Below the pieces are notes generated by a model. The model searched no databases. It was given only the letters and a program-made list of their open reading frames with translations, and was not told the origin of the DNA. A stretch of 64,000 nt of DNA from positions 248,001-312,000 of the forward strand of contig CAVPZS010000002.1 of the NCBI GenBank assembly GCA_963710275.1. The letters are read 5' to 3'. This document shows, piece after piece, positions 48,532 to 57,526 of the stretch (positions are counted from its first letter, which is position 1; every line of letters begins with the position of its first letter). The DNA is from Rhodoblastus sp963710275 (GTDB taxonomy: Bacteria; Pseudomonadota; Alphaproteobacteria; Rhizobiales; Beijerinckiaceae). Both the position numbers and the translations under genes were made by a program.

Positions 48532-50010
48532 ATGCGGCACAGCCTGGGCCGGTTTTTCGGCGTCGCGCTGATAGTTTCCGTCTTCTTCGCCGCGCGGCCC
48601 GCGCTGGCGGCCGATGCCGCTCGTCCTGTTGAACCCGCTCCGCTTTCCTATGTCCGGACCTGCGACGCCTATGGCGCCGGTTATTTTACCCTGCCCGGCT
48701 CGGACATCTGCCTGCATGCCGGCGGCATGGTCCTTGGCGAACTCGACCTCCGCCGCATCCCGCTATCCGCCTTCAACCCAAATCCCGGTTCCTCGTTGAC
48801 CGGCGCGCCTTCCCGAGCCCCCGCGCCCCCGGCCGTCGGCGGCGGCGGCGGCGTGGGCGTCACGCTCGATGCGCGGCTGCCCACCGAGGCGGGTCTCATC
48901 TCCGGCCATGTCGACGCCACCTCGGTGTTTGGCGCGGGGCTGATGTCGCCCCGGCCCGCCGGCGTCTACAGCCAGGGCGCCGATCTCCAGGGCTATGACG
49001 TCAACGGCTGGCGCAACTTCACCCGCCTCGACCAGGCCTGGCTGCAATATGCCGGCTGGACCGCCGGACGCGCCCAGTCGGTGTTCGACTTCTACGCCGA
49101 CGCCTATAATTTCATGCCCCTGCGCGGATCCAACGCCCGCACGGAAATGCTGGCGTACCGCTTCGCCGCGGCGCCGGGCGTGACGGCGGCGCTGGCGCTG
49201 GAAAACAATCGCGAGCGGCGTAATCTCGTGGGACAGGCGGCCAATGTCGAGGGACAGGCGGATTACTCCGGCGCGCAAGCGCCCGACGCCGTCGCCGCCT
49301 TGCGCGTCGAAAGCCCCTTCGGCCTGGCGCAGTTCAGCGGCGCGGCGCATGAATTGCGCACCCGTTACGCCGCGCCGCCCTCGGTCGCGCCGGGCCAGCC
49401 CGACACAGGCGCCTCGTCACAATGGGGCTTCGCGGCCCAGGGCGGCCTGAAGGTCAACCTGCCCAACCTGTCCGACGCCGACGCCATGATCCTGCAGGCG
49501 ACTTACGCGCGGGGCGCTTCAGCCTATCTCACCGGAGATTCGCAGCCCCTGTTCGCCGGCGTCAACGATCCCGCCCATCCCGGGATCGCCACGCCGCGCC
49601 TCGGCGCCGCGCCGGGGCTCACCAGCTATGACTATGACTGCGTGACCGTGGCGCAGCCCTTCGCCCATTGCGACCAGTCCTCCGGCTACGCGCTGGTCGC
49701 GGCCTTCAAGCATTTCTGGACGCCGACGGTCTCCTCCTCGCTGTTCGCCAGCTTCTTCGGCATGGATTATTCCGACGCCGCGCGCGCGGGCGCGCCGGGC
49801 GTGGCCGGGGCGAGCAATTATCGCGAGACGTCGGTGGGCGCCAACCTGACCTGGACGCCGCTGAAAAACCTGATGGTGGGCGGCGAAATCGCCTTCACCC
49901 AGGGCAAGGCGACGCCGATCGCCCCGACCACGCCGCCGGCCGCCGCCGGGCCCTCGTGGCCGTCGTCCAATGAATGGTCCGGCCGCATCCGCGTCGAGCA
50001 TAATTTCTAG
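48532..50010 (+). CDS. Outer-membrane porin (Porin_2-type)
   Basis: 492 residues from MRHSLGRFFGVALIVSVFFA, with cleavage after ARPALA. The mature start has the alphaproteobacterial porin mark SYVRTCDAYGAGYFTLPGSD, ICLHAGGMV. Alternating beta-strand segments follow, and the last strand is RIRVEHNF, with the terminal Phe recognised by the BAM complex. A glycine-rich insert at about residues 105-112 and an external loop with Cys (YDYDCVTVAQPFAHCDQSS) are visible. The 200 bp upstream hold the promoter. Confidence 0.85.
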   Translation: MRHSLGRFFGVALIVSVFFAARPALAADAARPVEPAPLSYVRTCDAYGAGYFTLPGSDICLHAGGMVLGELDLRRIPLSAFNPNPGSSLTGAPSRAPAPPAVGGGGGVGVTLDARLPTEAGLISGHVDATSVFGAGLMSPRPAGVYSQGADLQGYDVNGWRNFTRLDQAWLQYAGWTAGRAQSVFDFYADAYNFMPLRGSNARTEMLAYRFAAAPGVTAALALENNRERRNLVGQAANVEGQADYSGAQAPDAVAALRVESPFGLAQFSGAAHELRTRYAAPPSVAPGQPDTGASSQWGFAAQGGLKVNLPNLSDADAMILQATYARGASAYLTGDSQPLFAGVNDPAHPGIATPRLGAAPGLTSYDYDCVTVAQPFAHCDQSSGYALVAAFKHFWTPTVSSSLFASFFGMDYSDAARAGAPGVAGASNYRETSVGANLTWTPLKNLMVGGEIAFTQGKATPIAPTTPPAAAGPSWPSSNEWSGRIRVEHNF

Positions 50011-50204
50011 CGCCTTCGCGCCCGGCACTCGAAGACGCCTGTGGCGCAGCCTTTACGCTGGGTTAGCCCTGGCGCGACGAATTGCTTGCGAATAAATATG
50101 CTTCCGCCTAACTGGAGACGCGGACGCAATCTGGCGTTCCTGTCGTTCGACGGGGGACCCGGAGCGCGACGAACCGAACCCGCACCCCCGGGGTAAATCC
50201 ACCA

Positions 50205-51617
50205 ATGAATTCGCCGGATTTCGCCCTCGCCCTTTCCCAAAAGATCTTCGGCTCGGCCCGGCTCAACTCCGAACTCAAAGTGCTTGATGGCGCCGGCGCA
50301 TTGATGGCCTGGCTGCCGCCGCAGGGCGCGCCGATTTCCGACTCGCCCGTTTTTTTCGCCATGGAGGCGGAATTTGCGGCGCTACGGGCCGGAAACCTTG
50401 CGCGCATCGACCTGCCCGGCCTGCGTCTGGCCCCGTACGACGAAGAGCCCCTTTCCATCTCCGTACTGCACGATCCCAAGGCGGACGAATTCCACATTTT
50501 CGCCAGCGCCGACCGCGGCGCGCATGACATCGAGCGGCAATTGGCGCGAGAGCGCCGGGAAACCCGGCTGCTCGCCGACCAGGCCGCAGCCGCCGGACGG
50601 CTGATCCGCGAACAGGCCGCGCTTTATCGCGACATCGTGGAGACCGCGGACGATCTCGTCTTCCGCCTCGGCGCGGACAGGCGCGTCACTTTCGTCAACG
50701 CCCACGCCTGCCGGCTGCTGGCGCAGGAAGAAGCGCAGGTCCTCGGCTGCGCCGTGGACAAGGTTTTCGGCGTCGCCGCCCCGGAAGAGAGCTGGCGCAT
50801 TCGATTGGCGGAAAAGGGCGATTCCTCCTTTGAGCAGGCCCTGGCCCTTCCGGGAGGCGAAAAGCTCTGGATCTGGTGGAGCGTCCATTGGGTCGGCGAC
50901 CCGCAGGGGCCCGGCGAATACCAGGCCGTCGGCCGCGACATCAGCGATCTCAGGCGGCTTCGCGTCGAAGCGGCCCTTGGCGCCGAGGAGGCGCGGCGCA
51001 ACGCCGTGATGCGCGAACGCCTGCGCATCGCCCATGACCTGCATGACACCCTGGTTCATTCGCTGGTCGCTCTGGTGCCGCAACTGCGCCTGATCCGGAA
51101 AGTCGCCGGCGCCGGCGCCGATGCGCGGCTGATCGAGGAGGTCGACCACGCGGAAGCCGCCGCGCGCGACGGGCTGGCCCGCGCCCGCGCCGCCTTGTCC
51201 GACCTGCGCGCCCAGAATGTCGAGCCGCAAGGCCTGAGCGCCGCGCTCGAAACCCTCGGCCGCCGCTTTTCCGAACGCACCGGCGTTCCCGTTCTGGTGG
51301 AAATCGAGCAGCGCGCCCGGATGGTCGGCGGCGACATGGCCGAGGCTTTCTACCGCATCGCCGAGGAGGCCCTGCGCAACGCCGAATTGCACGCCGACGC
51401 CAGCGAGATCCGCCTCTCGCTGCGCGCCGATGACACGGATATCTTCACCCTTGATGTCGCCGACGACGGGCGCGGCTTCGACCCCAGCCTGGAGGCGACC
51501 GGCCATTTCGGCCTCGTCGGCATGCGCGAACAGGCCGAAATGATCGGCGCCAGCCTCACCCTCGTGACCGCGCCGGAGCGCGGCGTCCGCATCCGGGTCG
51601 TCGCTTCCGTGTCCTGA
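50205..51617 (+). CDS. NarX-type sensor histidine kinase with PAS domain, cytoplasmic
   Basis: 470 residues. PAS domain at about 145-250 (DIVETADDLVFRLGADRRVT, GEYQAVGRDISDLRRLRVEA). The HisKA_3 phosphoacceptor is at about 280-300: RERLRIAHDLHDTLVHSLVA, with H in HDLHD. The HATPase covers about 385-468: EEALRNAELHADASEIRLSL, DVADDGRGFDPSL and FGLVGMREQAEMIG. There is no membrane segment, so it senses a cytoplasmic signal. The cognate LuxR-type regulator is at 52147, 529 bp away on the same strand. Confidence 0.9.
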   Translation: MNSPDFALALSQKIFGSARLNSELKVLDGAGALMAWLPPQGAPISDSPVFFAMEAEFAALRAGNLARIDLPGLRLAPYDEEPLSISVLHDPKADEFHIFASADRGAHDIERQLARERRETRLLADQAAAAGRLIREQAALYRDIVETADDLVFRLGADRRVTFVNAHACRLLAQEEAQVLGCAVDKVFGVAAPEESWRIRLAEKGDSSFEQALALPGGEKLWIWWSVHWVGDPQGPGEYQAVGRDISDLRRLRVEAALGAEEARRNAVMRERLRIAHDLHDTLVHSLVALVPQLRLIRKVAGAGADARLIEEVDHAEAAARDGLARARAALSDLRAQNVEPQGLSAALETLGRRFSERTGVPVLVEIEQRARMVGGDMAEAFYRIAEEALRNAELHADASEIRLSLRADDTDIFTLDVADDGRGFDPSLEATGHFGLVGMREQAEMIGASLTLVTAPERGVRIRVVASVS

Positions 51618-52146
51618 GCCGGACTCGCGAGAACGTCCGTCTGGTCCCCGATTCGATCTGTCGGCCACCACGAAGGAAGCAAACGGCGCGATGCGTCATT
51701 TCGACGCAACGAAAGGGGTCACGTTTTCCCTGCCTTGCGCAGGCGGCGTCATCACAATCCTTTGAACAATAAAGAACTTCCGTGCCGACAACAGCCAAGA
51801 TAATTCATTTGGCCAAGCTTGTATTTTTCGCGCTTTCATGCCGCCATGACGCAAGCGCCCCGCGCCGCATATCCTTCGCGACTTCAGTCGACTTGAAATA
51901 AACCATTGTTTTTGAATAAAATTGCAATCAAGAAAGAAAACAGCTAAATTTCGCATTGAAAAGCTTCAACTTTGCCGACGGACATGCAAGTGCTTGAATC
52001 TGAGCTGGCAAGCCTCCGCGCGGAGACAAGACGCCAAAGGCTCCGGTTCATATTTAAACTCGTCTATTTTGAATGTTTTTCTTTATCGGCCAATTGGTTA
52101 GGCCAAGACGAAGGCGGCGCGCCCTTGCGGCGGCGGGAGCATTAGA
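51618..52146. other. 529-bp A/T-rich spacer between sensor kinase and response regulator
   Basis: Clearly poorer in GC than its surroundings, most strongly at 51890-51965 and 52045-52090. No protein gene is convincing; a minus-strand frame of 86 codons (51696-51956) has no recognisable homology. It contains small palindromes (ATTGCAAT near 51921; GGCCAATTGG near 52088). It probably holds the promoter of the response regulator, and perhaps a small RNA, which sequence alone cannot show. Confidence 0.4.
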
Positions 52147-52818
52147 TTGGAAGCGGACGGCCGTATTCGTATTCTGATCGCCGAAGATCAGCCGTTGATC
52201 CGCCGCGCCTTCGCCGCCATGCTGTCGCTGGAGGCGGATCTGGACATCGTCGCTCAGGCGGCGGACGGCGCCGAAGCCGTCCAGGCGGCGCGGCGCTGGA
52301 AGCCCGACATCGTGCTGCTGGACATCCAGATGCCACGCCTCAACGGCATCGCAGCGACAAGGCAGATCCTCAAGGACTGCCCGGAAGCGCAGGTCGTCAT
52401 CCTCACCACTTACGATACCGACGACCTGATCTTCGACGCCATCTGCGCTGGGGCCCAGGCCTATCTGCTCAAGGACGCCGAAGAGGCGGAAATCCTCGAC
52501 ACCATTCGCGCCGTGTCTCGCGGCCATTCCCGGCTGGCGCCCAATGTGGCGCGAAAACTGCTCGACGAATTCCGCCGCGTCCGCCGCCCTCCCCGCGCGC
52601 TGGGCGAAACGGCCGAAATGCCCGGCGAGGCCTTGACCGACCGCGAAAACGACATCCTCCAGCTGATCGTCGCCGGCAAGGGCAACAAGGAAATCGCCGG
52701 CCAGCTGAAACTCGCGGAAGGCACGGTCAAGAACTACGTCAGCCGCATTCTCGAAAAGCTCAACGCGCGCAGCCGCACCGAACTGGCGGTCAAGGCGCTG
52801 AACCGCCGGCTGGACTGA
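52147..52818 (+). CDS. NarL/LuxR-type response regulator
   Basis: 223 residues. The TTG at 52147 is used as start because the receiver begins immediately (RIRILIAEDQPLIRRAFAAM). The phospho-Asp lies in DIVLLDIQMPRLNGIAATRQ, and T and K switch residues in VVILTTYDTDD and AYLLKDAEEAEIL. The C-terminal HTH is LTDRENDILQLIVAGKGNKE, IAGQLKLAEGTVKNYVSRIL. Partner of the kinase at 50205. Regulated genes are unknown; the porin next door is one candidate. Confidence 0.9.
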   Translation: MEADGRIRILIAEDQPLIRRAFAAMLSLEADLDIVAQAADGAEAVQAARRWKPDIVLLDIQMPRLNGIAATRQILKDCPEAQVVILTTYDTDDLIFDAICAGAQAYLLKDAEEAEILDTIRAVSRGHSRLAPNVARKLLDEFRRVRRPPRALGETAEMPGEALTDRENDILQLIVAGKGNKEIAGQLKLAEGTVKNYVSRILEKLNARSRTELAVKALNRRLD

Positions 52819-52821
52819 GCC

Positions 52822-53523
52822 TCAGCCGGTGCGGCGTCCGAAGGTCGTCGGCTGGCGCTGCGGCGGGCGATAGACCGGCAGCAGGGAGTCGTCCTTGGCG
52901 CGTATCGGAGCGACAGAGGCCGACGCGGCAGGCGCCGGCGCGATCTGCGCCGCGTGCGCCTGCCTTGCCGGATTCGCCGAACGCGCGGCCAACTCCCTCG
53001 CCAGCAGGCCCTCGAGGTTTGACGGACCGCGATCATCGCCTTGGGGACCCCGCGGATGGCCGTTCTCGCCGTCGTCGCCGGCGCGAAAGAACATCATGCC
53101 CGTCAGGAACAAGGTGCTCAGCGCGAAGAGCGCCGCGGCCAGGATGAGCATCAGGGAAGTCGTGAGCGCATGGCCCGAAGCGGAGGAGACCGCCAGGATC
53201 ACAAGGACGACCAGAATGGCCGTGGGCATCATGATCCACCAGCCGCTCCAGCCGAAATCGTGCAGCCGCTTGACCTGGTTCGCCAGGCCGATCCAGGCCA
53301 ACCCAATGCTGAAGGGAATGAACGCGAGCGCAAGGCCCAGCGGCGGCGCATGGAAGGCGAGATCCGGCCTTTTCGCCTTGAGCATCGCGACGTCAATGTA
53401 GTGGGTCAGGGCGTAGCGCTGGATGGCGAAGTGAACAACCCACATCGCAAGAAACACGATCGCGAAGCTCGCGCGATTGATGCGGCCCTTGAAAGAAAAA
53501 AGCCGCCACAATAATGAAGACAT
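52822..53523 (-). CDS. DUF805 membrane protein
   Basis: 233 residues from MSSLLWRLFSFKGRINRASF; the DUF805 opening (LFSFKGRINR) fixes the start. Four membrane segments follow, with the conserved LANQVKRLHDFGWSGWW between the second and third. The C-terminal 75 residues are a polar Ala/Pro/Gln-rich tail (PPQRQPTTFGRRTG). Function of the family is unknown. It converges on the response regulator. Confidence 0.85.
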   Translation of the reverse strand: MSSLLWRLFSFKGRINRASFAIVFLAMWVVHFAIQRYALTHYIDVAMLKAKRPDLAFHAPPLGLALAFIPFSIGLAWIGLANQVKRLHDFGWSGWWIMMPTAILVVLVILAVSSASGHALTTSLMLILAAALFALSTLFLTGMMFFRAGDDGENGHPRGPQGDDRGPSNLEGLLARELAARSANPARQAHAAQIAPAPAASASVAPIRAKDDSLLPVYRPPQRQPTTFGRRTG

Positions 53524-53632
53524 GGGAAACCCCTTTCGACGCAACGGCCCCATTCTGGAGGCCGAACGTCGACGCAACGTTAAGCGCCACCCCCTTGCGT
53601 CACATTGGCGCGATATATTCTGGATAAGGTAA

Positions 53633-53656
53633 ATAAAGCGGAAGTAATTGCTTTAT
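53633..53656 (-). terminator. Hairpin downstream of panC
   Basis: ATAAAGC at 53633-53639 pairs with GCTTTAT at 53650-53656 over a ten-base loop, 24 bp after the panC stop. On the minus strand it is followed by a T-rich stretch (TTACCTTATCC), so it may be a weak terminator. Being A/T-rich, its stem is not strong. Confidence 0.4.
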
Positions 53657-53679
53657 AGACGCTTAATCATCGTAAAACC

Positions 53680-54540
53680 CTATTCGACCGCCAGATTGTC
53701 GATCAGCCGCGTCTTGCCCAGCCTTGCCGCCGCGAGCAGGCGGATCGGACCGTCCGCGAACGAATCTACGGGCGCGAGCGTTTCCGCGTGACGCGCCTCG
53801 AGATAATCGAGCGCGAAGCCCGCCGCCGCCAGCGTCTCGGCGGCTTGCGCCGCCTCCTCGGCCGGCTTTTCCCCGGCGCGAATTCTTTGCGCGCATTCCC
53901 TGAGACCTTGCGCGAGCAAGGGCGCCTTTTCCCGCTCGGCGGCGGTCAGGTAGACGTTGCGCGAGGACATGGCGAGGCCGTCGGCCTCGCGCAGTGTCGG
54001 GCCGCCAAAGATGCGGGTGGGAATGTCGAGGTCCGCCGCCATCCGGCGGATCACCGCCAGCTGCTGGAAATCCTTCTCGCCGAAGAAGGCGCAGTCAGCC
54101 TGCGCCTGGTTGAGCAGCTTCGCCACGACCAGCGCAACGCCGGGGAAATGCTCCGGCCGGAACCGGTCTTCAAGGCCGGCCAGCGCCGGGCCGCCGGGAA
54201 TCACGCTGGTCGAAAACCCATCCGGATACATCTCCGCGGCCGTCGGAGCGAAACAGCCGTCGGCCCCGCACGCCGCCAGTCTCGCCAGATCGGCGTCGAA
54301 GGTGCGCGGATAGGCGCCGAAGTCCTCATTGGCCGCGAACTGGGTCGGATTGACGAAGATCGACACGACCACGCGTGTCGCGCGGGCGCGGGCCAGCTCC
54401 ACAAGCGAAATATGGCCGGCGTGCAGGGCGCCCATGGTCGGAACCAGGGCGATGGTTTCGCCGGCGGCCCGCCATTGCGTCACGGCGGCGCGCAAGGCGG
54501 CGATGTCGCTGAGGATTTGCGTGGTCATCTCAAAGCTCAC
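53680..54540 (-). CDS. panC: Pantothenate synthetase PanC
   Basis: 286 residues. IALVPTMGALHAGHISLVEL has the HIGH-type motif. Further blocks are VVSIFVNPTQFAANEDFGAY, CAFFGEKDFQQLAVIRRMAA and GLAMSSRNVYLTAAER (KMSKS-like). It joins pantoate and beta-alanine using ATP, the last step of vitamin B5 synthesis. The frame opens with a GTG at 54540 that overlaps the preceding gene; an ATG at 54528 (MTTQILSDIAALR) is an alternative start. panB is not adjacent. Confidence 0.95.
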   Translation of the reverse strand: MSFEMTTQILSDIAALRAAVTQWRAAGETIALVPTMGALHAGHISLVELARARATRVVVSIFVNPTQFAANEDFGAYPRTFDADLARLAACGADGCFAPTAAEMYPDGFSTSVIPGGPALAGLEDRFRPEHFPGVALVVAKLLNQAQADCAFFGEKDFQQLAVIRRMAADLDIPTRIFGGPTLREADGLAMSSRNVYLTAAEREKAPLLAQGLRECAQRIRAGEKPAEEAAQAAETLAAAGFALDYLEARHAETLAPVDSFADGPIRLLAAARLGKTRLIDNLAVE

Positions 54541-55013
54541 AAAAAGGTGGGATTCCTGATCGCGCGGAAGCGCGTCGGCTCGATGTCTTCCCCGCCCAGC
54601 CGACGCAGGAAATCGACATGGTCCTGCGGCAGGCCGGCCGCGCGCGCCGCCGCCACGATCCTTTCCATGTAATCCTCCGGCGCGCGGCCCAGGCTCTTGC
54701 CGGGCTTGCCGACATAAACAAGCGCGCGCACGGGACTGGCGCCCTCGCGCAGCACCGGCTGGCTGACTTTCACATAGGCGCCCTTGTCGACGCCCTCATA
54801 GCGGTCGAGCGCGGCCAGTTCGCCGAAGCCTAGGTCCCACAGCACGCCATGGGCTGTCGCCCCGATGTCGCGGACAATGGTGGCGAAACCGTCGGGCAGC
54901 AGCGCGACGCGATGACGCGGCAGCCGCGCCCTGCCGAGCATTTTTCCACGTGGACAGCGCGAGGCCATCGCCTGCGCGTCCATGTTCGAGCCGTAAGCAA
55001 AGGTCAGGGGCAT
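54537..55013 (-). CDS. Gamma-glutamylcyclotransferase-like protein
   Basis: 158 residues. The start MPLTFAYGSNMDAQAMASRC carries the YGSN loop. HGVLWDLGFGELAALDRYEG contains the catalytic Glu, and ALVYVGKPGKSLGRAPEDYM ends the fold. Members cleave gamma-glutamyl amino acids or act on related amides. The stop overlaps the panC GTG by four bases, so both are translationally coupled. Confidence 0.85.
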   Translation of the reverse strand: MPLTFAYGSNMDAQAMASRCPRGKMLGRARLPRHRVALLPDGFATIVRDIGATAHGVLWDLGFGELAALDRYEGVDKGAYVKVSQPVLREGASPVRALVYVGKPGKSLGRAPEDYMERIVAAARAAGLPQDHVDFLRRLGGEDIEPTRFRAIRNPTFL

Positions 55014-55083
55014 GTTGTCACGTCAGGGAGGGCGACGGCCGCCCGCCTCCTTTTGCAATCCCGGGCTCTCCGACGCAAGTCCG

Positions 55084-56064
55084 TCAGGCGGCGGCGCCCT
55101 GCGCGGCAGGGACCTCCGCCGTGACGGGGGTGACGACGATCTGCGAGACGAACCAGTTGTAAAGCCATCCGACAAGGGCTGTAAAAACCGCAACGCCGCC
55201 GGCGACCGCGATCACGAGCAAGACGACCGCCGAGGTCTGGCTGCCGCCGGATTTATAGATACCGCCCGCGACGCCGACCCAAACGCCCATGATGAAGAAC
55301 GGCAGCATCGCGACGAGGACGCGCCACAGGATCTGCAAGCCCGAAGCGACGAATTCGAAGCGATGGGAGCCGTTGGTGTGGCGGCACATCCAGCGCAGCC
55401 GGTACATGGCCACCCAGGCCCAGCCGATCACCGTGAAGAACGCCAGCAGCTCCAGCACGATCCAGCCGAAATAGGGCCAGAAGCCGCCGTCGAAAGCCAC
55501 GTCGAACGCGCCGTCCTCGCTGCGCAGCGAACGGATGAACCAGCGCAGGACCATGTAGCCGATGAAGACGCCGGCGACGCCGAAGACCAGCCGGGCGATG
55601 GCGTGGAATTCGCTGTGGCGAAAGAGCAGAGGCGCCAGGGCGGCCACGATCATGCCGACGAAAAGATGCCAGCAGTCGCCGATCGCGCTTTCGACCCGCA
55701 ATCGCCGGCCGCTGGGAAGGGCGACACGGCTGGCCATCCAGTTATAGAACCACAGCCCGGCCCAGGGCGCCGGCAGGATGAACACGAGGCCCAGGGCATA
55801 GACGAGGCCGCGCCAGAGCAGCCCCAGTCCAGTGTAGGCGCCCGAGAGCGGACCCGCGCCGGCCGGCGCGGCTGAGGACCGGCTGGTTCGGAACGCCTCG
55901 GCGAGCGCCTCGATGGCGCCGGCCTGGCGACCTTCGCCGCCCTCGCTCCAGACGAGGCAATCCGGCGCGATGCGCCCGGCCCTGATGAGGGTGACCAGCT
56001 CTTCGAAAGATACCGGGCCGTTCTGGCCGCCCGCGCGGTCCTTGTAGAAATAATTTCCCGTCAT
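55084..56064 (-). CDS. Membrane protein with N-terminal GYF_2/DUF4339 domain and DUF898-like helices
   Basis: 326 residues from MTGNYFYKDRAGGQNGPVSF. Residues 3-60 match the GYF_2 pattern (GPVSFEELVTLIRAGRIAPD, CLVWSEGGEGRQAG). Six or so membrane helices follow, for example WRGLVYALGLVFILPAPWAG, WFYNWMASRV and LIGVAGG-type segments with paired NWMASR/YNWFVSQ ends like DUF898 transporters. The domain pair suggests a substrate-recruiting membrane protein of unknown cargo. An in-frame extension to 56220 runs through the repeat and is rejected. Confidence 0.7.
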   Translation of the reverse strand: MTGNYFYKDRAGGQNGPVSFEELVTLIRAGRIAPDCLVWSEGGEGRQAGAIEALAEAFRTSRSSAAPAGAGPLSGAYTGLGLLWRGLVYALGLVFILPAPWAGLWFYNWMASRVALPSGRRLRVESAIGDCWHLFVGMIVAALAPLLFRHSEFHAIARLVFGVAGVFIGYMVLRWFIRSLRSEDGAFDVAFDGGFWPYFGWIVLELLAFFTVIGWAWVAMYRLRWMCRHTNGSHRFEFVASGLQILWRVLVAMLPFFIMGVWVGVAGGIYKSGGSQTSAVVLLVIAVAGGVAVFTALVGWLYNWFVSQIVVTPVTAEVPAAQGAAA

Positions 56065-56152
56065 GCGATGAATTCCTGAAAATGCATGGGCCCGCCGCCA
56101 ATCTGGCGCCGGGCCGTTAAAAAGCGATGACGCGCCTCGCACGCTTGATCCG

Positions 56153-56190
56153 CCAAGGCCACTTCTCCAAGGCCACTTCTCCAAGGCCAT
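56153..56190. repeat. Short tandem repeat, 14-bp unit, 2.7 copies
   Basis: CCAAGGCCACTTCT at 56153-56166 and 56167-56180, then a partial third copy CCAAGGCCAT from 56181. It lies between the unrecognised gene at 56222 and the DUF4339 gene. Copy-number change could shift spacing between them. No known binding site matches. Confidence 0.7.
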
Positions 56191-56221
56191 TTTTCCTGGC
56201 CGTGGCGCAGGCCGCATCACA

Positions 56222-57526
56222 TTAGCTGAAAATGCTTTTCACGTTTGAGCCAAAATCCTTGATCGTCGAAATCATGCCCGTCTGAATGCCGGCGCCCTTC
56301 ATCGGCCGCTTCGGCAGACCCTTGATTTCCCACGGCGAACTCTCGATCAGCTTGGTCGACGAGTCATAGATGCCGTCGAAGCTCCGTTTCTTCAGGTTTT
56401 CGACGTAGTCCATCCAGCCGGGCGTGCCGAAGTTCTCGATCGGGATCAGATCGCTGAAAGTCGCGCTCGTCAGCATGTAGCAGCCCATCAGCGGATAGGT
56501 CTTGAACAGCCGGATATCGAGATCGCCCTTCGCGAGCGCCTCGTTGATCCCCTTTGTCGCATGGTATTCCGTCGACAGGTTGTAGAGCGCGAGCGTAAGC
56601 GCGGCCAGCGCATTCGCCGCGCCCACGACAGGACCGCTGATGGCGCCGCCGTCCACCAAGGCCAACCCTGACTTGAGCGCGAAGGATGTCGTCGCGATGG
56701 ACGCCGAGGCCGCTTCATTCTTGGCTTCTTCGGTCAGACACAGCTTCAGGCCCGCAAAAGCTGCAGCAGGAGCGCCGGTGTCGATGGCGTAGGCGCATTG
56801 GGAGATCGAGTATTTTTCACGCAGGGCGAGGCCCACCTTGCTCCAGCCCGTGAACAGGTCGTAGCCGTCCTTGATGTGCCCGACCACAGGCGCGATGCTG
56901 ACGCCGCACTTTCCGATGATGTCGATGACCAAAAACGACAGGCTTCCGAGCTGCTCGACCTTTTCAACCGAAAAAAAGTCCGTGACCAGGGATTCCAGCT
57001 TTTCCTTGATCTTGTCCGAAGCCGACTCCCCGCTGGTCTTCTTTCCTTTGCCGGAAAGGGAGCTCGTCGCCGATTCACAGGTCTTCTTCACCTTCTCGGC
57101 CGCATCCTTTACCGATTGCTGGGCCCCCCGCGGGCTATTGCGGAAGGTGACCTCCTTGCCTTCGAACAGCCTCGCGATGACTTTCTTGCGTTCGCTCGCC
57201 ATGAAGGCCAGCGCCTTCAACTCCTCCATCGAGAATCGCGTGATCTGATGCAGGCGAGGGTCCGCAACCCGGTCGAGTTCATTACTGAGCAGGGTGATGA
57301 TCCCGTTCCGGCCTTTCGGCAGATTGCGATCGCTGGCCGCCCAGTTCGGGCCCTTGGAGCGTTTCCAGTCATCCAGCGCGTTGCGGATTTTCCAGAGGTT
57401 ATCCGGCGTCCTGGCCTGTTCGTAGCGCTTGAGCGCTTCATCGATGGCCTTCATTTGCGTGCTGCGCGGGCGAAAGACGCCAATCGCCGTCTGGCTCAAC
57501 CACTGCTGTGAGGTGGGGATCGACAT
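56222..57526 (-). CDS. Unrecognised 434-aa protein with helical N-terminus and hydrophobic core
   Basis: Starts at MSIPTSQQWLSQTAIGVFRP; four codons upstream also open. The N-terminal 75 residues (STQMKAIDEALKRYEQARTP, DNLWKIRNALDDWKRSKGPN, WAASDRN) look like a helical module I have seen at the start of other multi-domain bacterial proteins, including secreted ones. I cannot name it. A charged coiled region follows (about 140-185, Lys/Glu/Ser-rich), then hydrophobic or small-residue helices (IAPVVGHIKDGYDLFTGWSK, GAISGPVVGAANALAALTLA) that might insert in a membrane. There is no signal peptide. Codon composition is less GC-rich than the neighbours, hinting at acquisition. An effector or toxin role is speculation. 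Confidence 0.6.
   Translation of the reverse strand: MSIPTSQQWLSQTAIGVFRPRSTQMKAIDEALKRYEQARTPDNLWKIRNALDDWKRSKGPNWAASDRNLPKGRNGIITLLSNELDRVADPRLHQITRFSMEELKALAFMASERKKVIARLFEGKEVTFRNSPRGAQQSVKDAAEKVKKTCESATSSLSGKGKKTSGESASDKIKEKLESLVTDFFSVEKVEQLGSLSFLVIDIIGKCGVSIAPVVGHIKDGYDLFTGWSKVGLALREKYSISQCAYAIDTGAPAAAFAGLKLCLTEEAKNEAASASIATTSFALKSGLALVDGGAISGPVVGAANALAALTLALYNLSTEYHATKGINEALAKGDLDIRLFKTYPLMGCYMLTSATFSDLIPIENFGTPGWMDYVENLKKRSFDGIYDSSTKLIESSPWEIKGLPKRPMKGAGIQTGMISTIKDFGSNVKSIFS

Noticed and set aside
51696..51956. 86-codon minus-strand frame in the two-component spacer
   Set aside because: No family signature and no supporting signals; kept only as a note on the gap.
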